This document shows, piece by piece, positions 24,223 through 32,525 of a DNA stretch of 64,000 nt; within the stretch, counting starts at the first letter, position 1, and each line of letters starts with the position of its first letter. The notes below the pieces were generated by a model. The model was not told where the DNA came from, ran no database searches, and worked only from the letters and a program-made list of their open reading frames with translations. The stretch comes from Firmicutes bacterium ASF500 (GTDB lineage: Bacteria; Bacillota; Clostridia; Oscillospirales; Oscillospiraceae). Position numbers and translations under genes: made by a program. The stretch spans positions 434,001 through 498,000 of the forward strand of contig CP097573.1 of the NCBI GenBank assembly GCA_000492175.2. The letters are read 5' to 3'.

Positions 24223-24621
24223 TTGAGGATCGCACTTTATAATGAAAACCCCGGAGAACTGAAAGCACTGGCAGGGCAGCTTGACCGGTGCGCCAGGGAA
24301 TACCTGCATTTTGCGGAAATCGTCCCCTATGCCAGACAGGAGGATTTTTGCGGCATGGTGCGGGACGGGCCGGATTTTGACCTGTTTGTGGTGGCGCAGG
24401 ATGGCACGTTCAGCCTGGAGGTGGTGGAACTGCTGCGGGAGGAACGGCCAAAGGCGCGGATTTTCTGGTTTTCTGACCTGGACTTCGCCCTGCGCGCCTA
24501 CCGCTACAACGCGGACTGGTTTGGGCGAAAGCCGGTTGCCCTGCCCGCCTTGCAGAAAGCCTTTGGGCAGCTTCTGCGCCGCAGAGGGCAGCTTATGACA
24601 CAAAACACAAACGCTTTGTGA
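24223..24621 (+). CDS. Receiver-like protein with degenerate phospho-acceptor site, 132 aa
   Basis: TTG start 7 bp after AAAGGAGG. The chain has the length and secondary-structure pattern of a response-regulator receiver (RIALYNENPGELKALAGQL... FDLFVVAQDG... RKPVALPALQKAF), but where the phosphorylated Asp is expected (after FDLFVV) there is Ala, and there is no DNA-binding domain. The conserved KP pair near the end is kept. It faces the truncated kinase. It may be a pseudo-receiver, or what is left of a LytTR regulator. Confidence 0.55.
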   Translation: MRIALYNENPGELKALAGQLDRCAREYLHFAEIVPYARQEDFCGMVRDGPDFDLFVVAQDGTFSLEVVELLREERPKARIFWFSDLDFALRAYRYNADWFGRKPVALPALQKAFGQLLRRRGQLMTQNTNAL

Positions 24622-24725
24622 GCCGCCCGTCCCAAAACCCAAAAGCGCCTGCCCAGGGCGCGGGGTTCATCCAGGCACAGGGAATTGTGAACCATACATT
24701 TTTCAAAATATCAGGAGGGCATTTT

Positions 24726-25716
24726 ATGAGAAACAAGTTAAGGAGGCCGTTGGCGTTCCTGCTGTCTGCGGTGATGATTGTCACCATGTCAGGAACTCCG
24801 GTTCATGCGGTGGCAGACAGAGGACAGCCGGAAACCGGGCTGTGCGAACACCACGCCGCGCATACGGACGATTGCGGCTATACGGAAGAAACGCCGGGAA
24901 CGCCATGCGGCCACGAACACACAGAGGACTGCTACACCGAAGTGACCGAGTGCGTCCACGAGCATACGCCGGAATGTTACCCAGAGGAAACAGAGGACAG
25001 CGTATCGGACAACGAGGCTACCCCGGCAAATGCAGAGGAACGGGAGCCGGAAAACTGCCCCCATATCTGCGATGGGGAAAGCGGCTGTATTACGGAAAAA
25101 TTAGACTGCCGGCATGAGCATGACAGCGAGTGCGGCTACACCGAAAGTACGCCGGGAACACCATGCACCTATGTGTGTGAAATCTGCAATCCGCAGGACA
25201 GCGGCGAAGCCGACGAGGAACCGGAAACAGGAATCATCAAACAAGAGCATTGCTCTTGTTTGACCCTCTGTACAGAGGGTCAAATCAATCCTGACTGCCC
25301 GGTCTGCGGCGCAGAGGATGCCGGCCTGTCGGACTGCAAAGGGAAAGCTGAAAAAGAAGATACAAAACAGCCGGAAGATACCGGCATCTGCAAGCATCAT
25401 CAGGAACATGACGATGCCTGCGGCTACCAGCCGGAATCGGAGGACAGTGAAGGAAGTCCGTGTACTTATGAGTGCCGTATCTGCCCCATTGAGGACTTGA
25501 TCGCCGCCCTGCCCGATACGGTGACGGAGGACAACGCGGACGAAGTGCGGGCGCAGCTTGACGAAATCCTCGCACTCTTTTCGGAACTGACCGAGGATGA
25601 ACAGGAGCAAATCGACCTGTCCCGCGTCTACGAGCTGCAAGGGGCGTTTGACAGTGCCAATGCACCCATACCGCTTGTGAATGGCGATGTCACATTGACT
25701 ACTGGTAATAAAGAGG
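24726..25716 (+). pseudogene. His/Cys-rich secreted surface protein, truncated
   Basis: Signal peptide (RRPLAFLLSAVMIVTMSGTPVHA) then about 250 residues with repeated C-x-H-x-H-x(3)-C and CGYxExxPGxPC units (near 45, 60, 72, 80, 120, 210, 235), broken up by acidic stretches. This is the N-terminal region of large cell-wall proteins carried by gut conjugative elements, normally followed by Cna-B repeats and an LPxTG anchor. Near 25700-25717 it runs into an IS110 remnant and stops at 25775, so the repeats and anchor are missing. Confidence 0.7.
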
Positions 25717-26532
25717 TACACGGATACAGCATACCACAACGAAGAGCTAAAATCACTCACAAGATACAGATTTGATAAAGTCCGGGAGCGGGCCAAGCTC
25801 AAGCAGTCAGTCTCCCGTCTGGTCTGTATTCTGTTCCCCGAACTGGAAAACCTGGTGCCTTCTCTCCACATGAGCTCCGTCTATGCTCTCTTGGAGGAGT
25901 TCCCTGGAGCCAAACAGATTGCAGAATCCAATCTCACTCGGCTCAAATTCCTTTTGGCTGGCGCCTCCAAGGGCAGATACGGGCGGGATGTCGCGGTGGC
26001 CATCCGGGACGCAGCCAGAGCTTCCATTGGCTCCATCATGCCCGCCAAGTCCCTGGAACTCCGGCACACCATCCGTCTCATCCGAGAACTGGATGCTGAA
26101 ATTGCAGACATTGAATCTTCTATCCGGTCCGTCATGGAGGAACTGCGCTCTCCCATTACTACCATCCCCGGTATGGGGCTGCGAATGGGAGCCATGATCC
26201 TGGCCGAGGTGGGAGACTTCTCCCGTTTTGATTCTCCCGACAAAGTCCTGGCTTACGCCGGCCTGTCTCCCTCCATCTACCAGTCCGGGCAGCTCAACAA
26301 CGGCTATGCCCATATGGAGAAGCGGGGCTCCAGATATCTGCGCTTTGCCATTTACAACGCTGCCAAGTACGTCTGCATTTGGGACCCCACCTTTGCCGCC
26401 TACCTTGCCAAGAAGCGGGCTGAAGGCAAGCATTACAATGTGGCCTTGTCCCATGCCGCCAAGAAACTGGTACGGCTCATCTACGCAATGGAGAAATCCA
26501 GACTTCCTTACCGGCCGGTAACAGCCACGTAG
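25717..26532 (+). pseudogene. IS110-family transposase, N-terminal catalytic domain missing
   Basis: About 271 codons in frame, without a start. Visible: ELKSLTRYRFDKVRERAKLKQSVSRLV (the coiled region after the RuvC-like domain, quoted in part) and the Tnp20 domain with TTIPGMGLRMGAMILAEVGD, YAGLSPSIYQSGQ (probable catalytic Ser) and KRGSRYLRFAIYNAA. The DEDD RuvC-like half is absent, so the element cannot move by itself. It truncates the surface-protein gene on the left. Confidence 0.85.
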
Positions 26533-26753
26533 TCCACCCTGGGTCTTCTCACTTTGGCGTCCTCACGGACGTTTGCTTCTTTGCGCTCTTTTTCCGTCTT
26601 GTGGTTCCACATACCTTCGTTCTCCTTCAGTTTAGGACTTGACTTTTAATAGTTAGTCTTTCTTTTACGAGCCGTACTCTCAGGACATTTGTCGGTTGCA
26701 ACAACACATACTGGACATGACCGATTTATAGCCTCCTGCGGCGCAATACCGTC
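26533..26753. other. Non-coding stretch between two transposase remnants
   Basis: 221 bp without a supported gene. It contains a CGTCC/GGACG hairpin near 26561-26575. A 34-codon minus-strand frame (about 26518-26622) is present but has no support. It could be the right end of the IS110 element, which in the IS1111 branch encodes the guide (bridge) RNA. Confidence 0.4.
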
Positions 26754-28043
26754 TCAGATATTGCCTCCGCTCTTTACCGAGCTTCGTACATCCCGTATGA
26801 CACTACGGGTGCACGTCGGAGTGTATCTGGCATCATCGGCCAGTTCCTCATAGCCCTTCCAGATGTGCCGCAGGACAGTTTTTACGAAGCTTTTGGATTT
26901 TGTACATAAATGCCGGGTGGGGCACTGGGCACAAATTTTCGGATCGCTGCGGTATTCACGGTATCCATCCCGGTTGGTGGTGCGGTAGGACAGGATGTGG
27001 TATTCTGGGCAGATCACGCAGTCATAATATTCATCATAGACGTAAGACCACCAGGGATGTCCACCCTTCATCGTCATGGGCCGCTTGTAGGCTGTAGACA
27101 ATACCCGGCCATCTCGAAATACCTTTTTGCAGATATGCGGGGTCTTGTAGGCAGCGTCTGCCACCACTGTTTCCACCTCTGGAAACGATTGAATCAATTT
27201 GTCGTAAACATCGTCAAACGCCACGCTGTCATGGACATTTCCGGGGGTGACCACTGTTTCCAATACGTAACCGCTCTTGTCACAGGCGGTATGGGCCTCA
27301 TAAGCGAAGCACCGCTCGTGCTCCCCTTTTTGGAACATTCCACTCTCCGGGTCTGTGGTGGATACCGTTACTGTTTTCTGCTTTTTCGCCGCTTTCTTCC
27401 TCCGGGCCTGCTTCTTTTTTGAGGTGTTGTCCTGTTTCTTCCCTCCAGCTTTGGGTGGTTCTTCTTCATCATCCAGTGGCTTTTTTCCATGAGCCTCCCG
27501 GTCCGCGTTTACTTCCGCCAGCAGTTCTTCCTGATATCGTTTTGCTGCTGCCGGTACTTCCTGCTTCATTTTCTTCTTCAGATTTGCGCTGGCTTTGATG
27601 TGTGTCCCATCTATAAATACCGCCGCCGGGGTCAGTGCTCCCGCACTGCCCGCCTCCTCCAATATCCACTGAAACACCAACTCTATCGTTTCCGGAGTGT
27701 ACCGGTGCCGGAAGTTGTAGCTCACCGTGGAAAAATGGGGCAGCTCCTCACTCAGCGTGTATCGCAGAAACCACCGGTATGCTACATCTGTCTGCGCTCT
27801 GCGCAGCGTTCCCCGCAAAGAGGTATTCCCATCCAAATGCTGCAGCAATACGATTTTGAACAGCACCACTGGGTCGATGCTCCGCCGGCCCTCTTCTTTG
27901 CTGTACGACGCCTCCACGATTTTGTACAATTTCTCGAAATCTACCGCTGCATCCACCTGCCGCAATAGATGTTCGGGCGGCACCAGGCTTTCTGTGTCCA
28001 CCATTTCTATGACCCCTCGCTCATTTTTCCCTCGCTCCAACAT
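26754..28043 (-). pseudogene. IS1182-type transposase with altered C-terminus
   Basis: About 429 aa. HTH-containing N-terminus (KNERGVIEMVDTESLVPPEHLLR), then a DDE core with FIDGTHIKASANLKKK (Asp), TVVADAAYKTPHI (Asp) and the Cys pair DPKICAQCPTRHLCTKSK. The expected last part, with the catalytic Glu (typically TIERVFADAKE), is missing: after ADDARYTP (near 26815) the frame continues with 20 unrelated residues. The break coincides with the IS110 side. The 5' end near 28085-28125 looks intact. Start taken as ATG 28043; a GTG 9 bp upstream is possible. Confidence 0.75.
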
Positions 28044-28128
28044 TTCCCTCACCCCTTACTCCCTATTTTATCATCTTTACATGAAAAAGTCTACCAAAAG
28101 GCAGACTTTTTCGACAGGCTGACCACGG

Positions 28129-28194
28129 GCATAGCCCGTGGTTTTCATATTCACAAAAAGAGCCGCCTTGCGGTCAATCCCACAAGGCGGCATA
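28129..28194. terminator. Two hairpins at the end of the lysis cassette
   Basis: ACCACGGGC/GCCCGTGGT with TTTTC behind it (28129-28147) and GCCGCCTTG/CAAGGCGGC (28161-28190). The second is just after the holin stop on the minus strand and probably ends that transcript. Confidence 0.65.
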
Positions 28195-28195
28195 C

Positions 28196-28525
28196 TTACT
28201 TCTTCCTAATCTGGTCCATCTGCTCCATGGTCTGTCTCAGCTTATCAAACCCAAACATAGCCGCATAAGCCACGAACACGCCCAGAATCACAGCCCCGGC
28301 CACCATGTACCAGAGGATGCGGACGCCCATGATCTGGCACGCCGCGAGGAAAGCCGTCAGCGTGACGGCCATCGCCACCACGAACACCAGGATGTTGGTG
28401 GGCAGCCTCTCCCAGGTCAGCTTTTTCAGCACCTCCACGATGATGTTCGTCACCACCATGAGGGCCAGCACCGCGGGCAAAACCATGGCCATAGCGGCGT
28501 GGATACTGGGAACCATGCTTTCCAT
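28196..28525 (-). CDS. Phage holin-like membrane protein, 109 aa
   Basis: Three predicted membrane helices (about 10-28, 42-62, 70-92) and a charged C-terminal tail (FGFDKLRQTMEQMDQIRKK). Position directly after the endolysin gene, with AGGAGG before the ATG, suggests a holin that lets the lysin reach the wall. No Pfam-type motif recognised by eye; assignment is by topology and position. Confidence 0.65.
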   Translation of the reverse strand: MESMVPSIHAAMAMVLPAVLALMVVTNIIVEVLKKLTWERLPTNILVFVVAMAVTLTAFLAACQIMGVRILWYMVAGAVILGVFVAYAAMFGFDKLRQTMEQMDQIRKK

Positions 28526-28537
28526 CGTTTTTCCTCC

Positions 28538-29290
28538 TTAAACCTTGCTCAAATACTGCCCGGAGCAGAACCCGGTGTACCGGACGCCCCGATGGGTGAC
28601 CTGAACGTACAGCCACGCCACACCGCTCACCTCGGTGTAGTAGCCATAGTTCCGCACCCTGGTCCCCTTGGGCAGGACGGCCATGCTGGCCTTCCCCGCC
28701 CCAGCTCCGCTGCGGATGTGGAGCCCGCTTCCCGCCGTCACCACGTAGGTCCCGGCCAGGCTCTTGTCCAGCGCCTTGGCGACACCGGCGGCTTTCTTCT
28801 CCTCCGTCACACCAGAGGCCGGCACATCCGGCTTGATCTGCCCCTGATAGTCGGGCCGGTAGGCCCCAACAATGTACTTTCTGGCCCGTCTCCGCCGCAT
28901 GACGGCCCCGCCGTTGGCCTCGTTGTTGGGGGCGGTGTTGCCGTCGATGGTGGTGATGTACGCCCCGTCCCAGCTCTCACAGATACCCACATGGGCGGCG
29001 TTGCTCCCACCATTAAAGTTGAAAAAAACCACATCCCCGGGCCTGTAATCCCCCTTGACAGCCTGTCCCTTGTGATAATTTTTCAGCGTGGGGCAGTAAG
29101 CCGTTTTCTTCCCGCCGTAAAACAGCGCCAAGGCCCCGGCCTTCCAGAACACCCACCACACGAACACACAGCACCACGGGTTGGGGCTGATCCCGTAGTC
29201 GTCGATGTACTTCACCCGGTTGGAGTTGGCCGGGTATTCCTTCACCCCGAGTTCCCCCCGGGCGATCTCCAAAATCTTGTCAGCAGTCAT
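28538..29290 (-). CDS. Phage endolysin: CHAP amidase/peptidase with SH3b domain
   Basis: 250 aa. N-terminal CHAP domain: start KILEIARGELGVKEYPANSN, catalytic Cys in NPWCCVFVWWVF (about 38-49), His in NAAHVGICES (near 100) and Asn/Asp in TIDGNTAPN. A linker (about 150-180) leads to a C-terminal SH3b wall-binding domain (SGLHIRSGAGAGKASMAVLPKGTRV, quoted in part). No signal peptide, so export needs a holin. AAGGAGG precedes the ATG. Overlaps the previous gene by 11 bp. Confidence 0.9.
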   Translation of the reverse strand: MTADKILEIARGELGVKEYPANSNRVKYIDDYGISPNPWCCVFVWWVFWKAGALALFYGGKKTAYCPTLKNYHKGQAVKGDYRPGDVVFFNFNGGSNAAHVGICESWDGAYITTIDGNTAPNNEANGGAVMRRRRARKYIVGAYRPDYQGQIKPDVPASGVTEEKKAAGVAKALDKSLAGTYVVTAGSGLHIRSGAGAGKASMAVLPKGTRVRNYGYYTEVSGVAWLYVQVTHRGVRYTGFCSGQYLSKV

Positions 29291-29678
29291 AGTTTTCCTC
29301 CTTCCTATCTTCCGGCTCCCCCTCCGAGGGAACCTCCCCGCCCGCTCTGTCCGGCCAGCGGTTGTTCTTGCTCAAATTTTCTACGCCAGATTTCAGGGCA
29401 TAGACAGCCACCGGGACGATGATCTCCACCAGCGCCACCTTGGACAGCTCCTCGGCGATCTGGGGCTTGTCCAGGTAGGCGAGGATGTAGCTGAACCACA
29501 CCCAGGCGAAGCCGTTGGCCACGCAGGCCCAGACGAAGCGCTTCATAGTCTCCGGTCTGGCGGTCCCCTTGGCGGCGGCCCGCAGCGCCCGCACCCGCCG
29601 GAGCAGATACCAGACCGCCGCCCAGTTGAGGGCAAAGCCAATGCCGACGCCCGCCGCCAGGGTCACAACCAAATTCAT
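29280..29678 (-). CDS. Phage membrane protein in lysis cassette, 132 aa
   Basis: Start at 29678 (GGGAGG upstream, and 4-bp overlap with the stop of the XhlA-like gene). One N-terminal helix, a basic loop, then two more helices (about 48-66 and 84-105), and a soluble acidic tail (PDRAGGEVPSEGEPEDRKEE). Resembles phage holins of the class that accompany XhlA, such as XhlB-like or phi29-type, but no family is certain. Two holin-like genes in one cassette may mean holin plus antiholin. Confidence 0.6.
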   Translation of the reverse strand: MNLVVTLAAGVGIGFALNWAAVWYLLRRVRALRAAAKGTARPETMKRFVWACVANGFAWVWFSYILAYLDKPQIAEELSKVALVEIIVPVAVYALKSGVENLSKNNRWPDRAGGEVPSEGEPEDRKEENYDC

Positions 29679-29971
29679 AGCCCCAGCCTCCCCAGCAAAA
29701 AGCACACCGCGCCGGTGATCACGGCCACCAGAACGGTCTCCATTGCCTTATCCCACCGCTTCCCTGCCTTGCCGGTCAGGTCCCGGACCATGGCGGTCAG
29801 ATCGTCCAGCTTGCTGTCCACATTCTCCCAGTGGGCGTTCTGGACGGCGTTCTCGGTCTCCAGCGCCCGGATGCGGTCATACATCCCCTCGTGGGTCCTG
29901 CCGTGGTTTTTGTTGGCCTCCTCCAGCGCCTCTACACGGGGGAGCATCGGGCAGTTATCGCAGTCGCTCAT
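29675..29971 (-). CDS. XhlA-like haemolysin/lysis-accessory protein, 98 aa
   Basis: N-terminal CDNCPM motif, a central coiled coil (about 12-65) and one C-terminal membrane helix (about 78-96, VLVAVITGAVCFLLGRLGL). This is the layout of XhlA of PBSX-like phages, which works with the holin. AAGGAGG before the ATG; 4-bp overlap with the next gene. Confidence 0.8.
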   Translation of the reverse strand: MSDCDNCPMLPRVEALEEANKNHGRTHEGMYDRIRALETENAVQNAHWENVDSKLDDLTAMVRDLTGKAGKRWDKAMETVLVAVITGAVCFLLGRLGL

Positions 29972-29983
29972 GGTATCCCTCCT

Positions 29984-30499
29984 TTACAGCTTCATGATGT
30001 AGCACAGGGCGTAATAGGGCGGCATATTTTCGTGTGCTGAACCAGCCCCCGCCGGTTCAGTATCGGATCTATAGCTGCTGTTATAAAACGCGTTTCCATA
30101 TTCCTCACCGTTGGCGTAACGGATAGACAGCTCGTATTCCCCATATGTTGTACTGGGAGACCAAATCAGCTTCGACGGAGTATAGCCGTGAGTATGTGCG
30201 GGCAGTTCATTGCTGCTGAGCGCGACCTTATCCGCGCCACCCCTTGCCCCCACACTGTACCTGCCCCCGGCCCCCAGCACGAACCGGTCCCGCAGGTCGG
30301 GGGTCCCGTTCATACCGTCGCACAGCGCCCAGCCGGCGGGGATATTGCTCTGCGCTCCAGACCACATGACAACGACGCCGGCGGGAATCGAGGCTTCCTC
30401 AATGGCGTCCGCCGCCGCCGCGGCCACTTGGGCAGACAGCGCCTTGGACCGCTCCGCTGTCATCCGCAGCTGTTCCAAACTGGTCAATTTTTCATTCAT
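29984..30499 (-). CDS. Phage tail collar-domain protein
   Basis: 171 aa. A short helical stalk (about 5-35), then the tail collar domain: PAGVVVMWSGAQSNIPAGWALCDG, TPDLRDRFVLGAG and the C-terminal NMPPYYALCYIMKL (quoted in part). Such proteins cap tail fibres and take part in host binding. AGGTGATATA lies before the ATG. The stretch between the collar motif and the C-terminus is variable, as expected of the receptor-binding part. Confidence 0.9.
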   Translation of the reverse strand: MNEKLTSLEQLRMTAERSKALSAQVAAAAADAIEEASIPAGVVVMWSGAQSNIPAGWALCDGMNGTPDLRDRFVLGAGGRYSVGARGGADKVALSSNELPAHTHGYTPSKLIWSPSTTYGEYELSIRYANGEEYGNAFYNSSYRSDTEPAGAGSAHENMPPYYALCYIMKL

Positions 30500-30536
30500 T
30501 ATATCACCTCACAAATATGGCTCCCTCAGAGAGGGG

Positions 30537-30564
30537 GCAGTCCCCGCCGGAAGGCGGGGACTGC
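30537..30564 (-). terminator. Hairpin between tail-fibre and collar genes
   Basis: Perfect 12-bp stem GCAGTCCCCGCC / GGCGGGGACTGC with a 4-base loop. No T-run on the minus strand, so more likely an RNA-stabilising or partial stop structure than a full terminator. Confidence 0.6.
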
Positions 30565-30574
30565 CGCAGGGCAC

Positions 30575-31594
30575 TTACCCAAACACCTCGCTGAGCATCT
30601 CAACCACCTCATCGTCGGAGGCAATCTCCAGCCCGGCCAGCTTGGCCTTCTCCTCGTCGGTGTAGTCGTTGGAGCTCAGGCCCTTGCCCTCCTCCTGAAC
30701 CACGTAGCCGCTCAGGTCCACCTTCCAGTCGCCCACAAGCTCCACCGCGCCGTCCAGGACCATGTACTCGTCGTACTTGTCCCCGTTCTTGCTGCTGGCC
30801 TTGGGCACCATGTAGATGAACTGATCCGCCCCGGGGGCGGCGGGGTCGATCTCTTCCAGAGAGGCCACCTTCTTCCGCTGGAGGTGGTCGGCGGCGGCCA
30901 CGGCGGCGGCGACCTCCGCCTCGGTCTGGAACTTCTGGTCGTTGGTCAGGTCAGAAACCTTGACGGGCACCCGGATGTCCACCGCCTGGCCGATGGCCTC
31001 CTGCATCTTGCCGTTGACCTTGATGGCGGTGAATACGCCGGCCTGACCGGGGGTGAAGGAGCTGGCAGACCCGCCGCCCTGCTCCTCGGACCAGTCCGGG
31101 TCAAACATTGCCCGTGCCAGGCCCTCGCCCATCTCAATCCGGCCGCTAGGGCCGAACACCTTGGCGGAGAACAAAACTCTTCCGGTCTCCTGGTCCCAGA
31201 CCGCCTCCACACCGGCCTGGCTGGCGCTGATGTCCGCCGCAATCTGGGACAGCGTAGTCTCGCTGATGTAGCTGCCCACCGTCACGTCATTGACCACGAA
31301 GTTGTAGAGGCTGTTCCCCTCGCTGTCGGAGCTCAAGGGGGTCAGCCCGGCCAGCCCCTCCTCGCCCAGCAGAGCGCCCACGGTCTGCTCCAGACCGCCG
31401 GCCAGCTCCACCCAGAACCGGGCGGGGGCGGGAGCCTGATACATCGCCCGCTCAATGCTGCTGCTCACCGCTGCCGCGCTGTCCACCCGCCCGGCCAGCG
31501 CCGCCACAGAGGCCTTGTCCGCGAAATCCCGATCAATCCGCTCCGCAAGCTGCTTCAGAGCTCTCAGTTTTGTCAATTTCTCTTCGTTGTACAT
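30575..31594 (-). CDS. Phage tail fibre / baseplate-upper-like protein, 339 aa
   Basis: AGGAGGAAG before the ATG. N-terminal helical part (about 1-55), a middle domain with repeated short beta units (DVTVGSYISETTLSQIAADI), an FTPGQAGVFTAIKVNGKMQEAIG region and a C-terminal segment with LTNDQKFQTEAEV and EEKAKLAGLEIASDDEVVEML, the kind of phrase found in phage tail fibre stems next to collar proteins. No enzymatic motif. First gene of the surviving phage block. Confidence 0.7.
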   Translation of the reverse strand: MYNEEKLTKLRALKQLAERIDRDFADKASVAALAGRVDSAAAVSSSIERAMYQAPAPARFWVELAGGLEQTVGALLGEEGLAGLTPLSSDSEGNSLYNFVVNDVTVGSYISETTLSQIAADISASQAGVEAVWDQETGRVLFSAKVFGPSGRIEMGEGLARAMFDPDWSEEQGGGSASSFTPGQAGVFTAIKVNGKMQEAIGQAVDIRVPVKVSDLTNDQKFQTEAEVAAAVAAADHLQRKKVASLEEIDPAAPGADQFIYMVPKASSKNGDKYDEYMVLDGAVELVGDWKVDLSGYVVQEEGKGLSSNDYTDEEKAKLAGLEIASDDEVVEMLSEVFG

Positions 31595-31836
31595 AGTTTC
31601 TTCCTCCTAAAATCTTTTGGTTCATTCAAAGGGCCCCGTGAAATATTGATTACCCGCCCTCAACCCCGGGCGTCCTTGACAAATTGTTGCCCATCCGCGT
31701 ACAACCACGGTATTTGGAGGTATGAATAAAAATCCAACGGCAAAGTGAACTGCACCCCATTTGTCAGACAAGTATGGTATACTTGCAACAAATGGGGTGC
31801 AGTTCACCTCAAGGGCCCCAGGGGCCCGCCGGTTAT
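31595..31836. other. Gap between phage remnant and spoVT
   Basis: 242 bp without a gene. It holds the 63-bp palindrome at 31745-31807 and two copies of TCAA(A)GGGCCCC (31626-31637 and 31808-31818) on either side of it, which may be edges of a lost insertion. Confidence 0.5.
31745..31807. repeat. 63-bp palindrome with an inner hairpin
   Basis: Perfect 20-bp arms GTGAACTGCACCCCATTTGT (31745-31764) and its complement (31788-31807). The 23-bp centre itself holds CAAGTAT-GGT-ATACTTG (31769-31785). It lies just downstream of spoVT. Confidence 0.92.
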
Positions 31837-32379
31837 TCAGCTTTCCATATGCCGGCCCAGAAAACCGGCGATAGATTGGGCCAGCTTGTACTCCACCTCT
31901 CCACCGGTCAGCTTTTCGGCGGTACCTGCGAAGAGCACACAGCCCAGCACGTCACCTTCGGAAAGGATCGGCGCGGCAGTGGACAGGGCGTACTTGTCGC
32001 TGTCGGCGCACAGGGGGATGGTCTCCTCCCCCGGCTTGTACTGATAGACCTGCCGCCCTTCCATCAGCCGCTCCATTTGGGGCGAAACGCTTTTGTCCGC
32101 CAGCTCCCGCCGGGGGACGCCCGCCACCGCAATGCAGCTGTCCCGGTCAGTGATGACCGTCACCTGTCCGGTGGTACGGTTCAGCGTCTCACACAGCTGC
32201 CCTGCGAAGTCCACCAGCCCGCCCATCAGGGAATACTTTTTAAAAATAACGCCGCCATCCTTATCCGTGTATATCTCCAAAGGATCGCCCTCACGGATAC
32301 GCATGGTCCGGCGGATCTCCTTTGGAATAACTACCCGACCAAGATCATCGATGCGGCGCACGATACCAGTTGCTTTCAT
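31837..32379 (-). CDS. spoVT: Stage V sporulation protein T
   Basis: 180 aa. N-terminal AbrB swapped-hairpin DNA-binding domain (MKATGIVRRIDDLGRVVIPK, about 1-50) and a C-terminal GAF domain (about 55-178). SpoVT tunes sigma-G-dependent forespore genes; its presence shows a spore former. AGGAGGC precedes the ATG. It is the first intact core gene right of the island. Confidence 0.93.
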   Translation of the reverse strand: MKATGIVRRIDDLGRVVIPKEIRRTMRIREGDPLEIYTDKDGGVIFKKYSLMGGLVDFAGQLCETLNRTTGQVTVITDRDSCIAVAGVPRRELADKSVSPQMERLMEGRQVYQYKPGEETIPLCADSDKYALSTAAPILSEGDVLGCVLFAGTAEKLTGGEVEYKLAQSIAGFLGRHMES

Positions 32380-32483
32380 CTATCTCATGCCTCCTGCGGT
32401 TTTTTGCTTTGACAGTGGATAGTATCCGCAGGAGCTGGCAGGATATACAGAAATTTGCATGGGGATGTTTTCCAAGCAGTACA

Positions 32484-32522
32484 ACAGCGGCGGCTCGATG
32501 CTTTCATCGGTCCGCCGCTGTT
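32484..32522 (-). terminator. Hairpin downstream of thiI
   Basis: ACAGCGGCGG (32484-32493) pairs with CCGCCGCTGT (32511-32521), with a second small CGATG/CATCG stem inside. It starts 4 bp after the thiI stop. No U-run on the minus strand. Confidence 0.5.
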
Positions 32523-32525
32523 CGT

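Larger units (their letters stand above)
28196..31594 (-). mobile_element. Prophage remnant: tail fibre, collar and lysis genes
   Basis: Six phage genes in the normal late order (read right to left): tail fibre, tail collar fibre, XhlA-like, membrane protein, endolysin, holin-like. No terminase, portal, capsid, tail tube, integrase or repressor is present; the upstream side ends at a 63-bp palindrome before spoVT. This may be a prophage deletion or a domesticated release cassette. Confidence 0.85.
13383..31836. mobile_element. Mosaic accessory island between rpsI and spoVT
   Basis: All recognisable mobile-element genes of the window lie here, flanked by conserved core genes. The parts have different origins: small Xre-controlled genes, IS21, a mobC remnant, AbiE, a nuclease and relaxase, a conjugative-element two-component fragment, IS110 and IS1182 pieces, and a prophage lysis end. 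Base composition and codon use shift to lower GC at about 18150-25750 compared with the core. I found no integrase gene and no direct repeat of the rpsI 3' end at the right side, so it is a decayed composite rather than one intact element. Confidence 0.8.

Noticed and set aside
26518..26622. 34-codon minus-strand frame after the IS110 gene
   Set aside because: Has an AAGGAG-like site but no homologue I recognise and partly overlaps the transposase end; too short to support.
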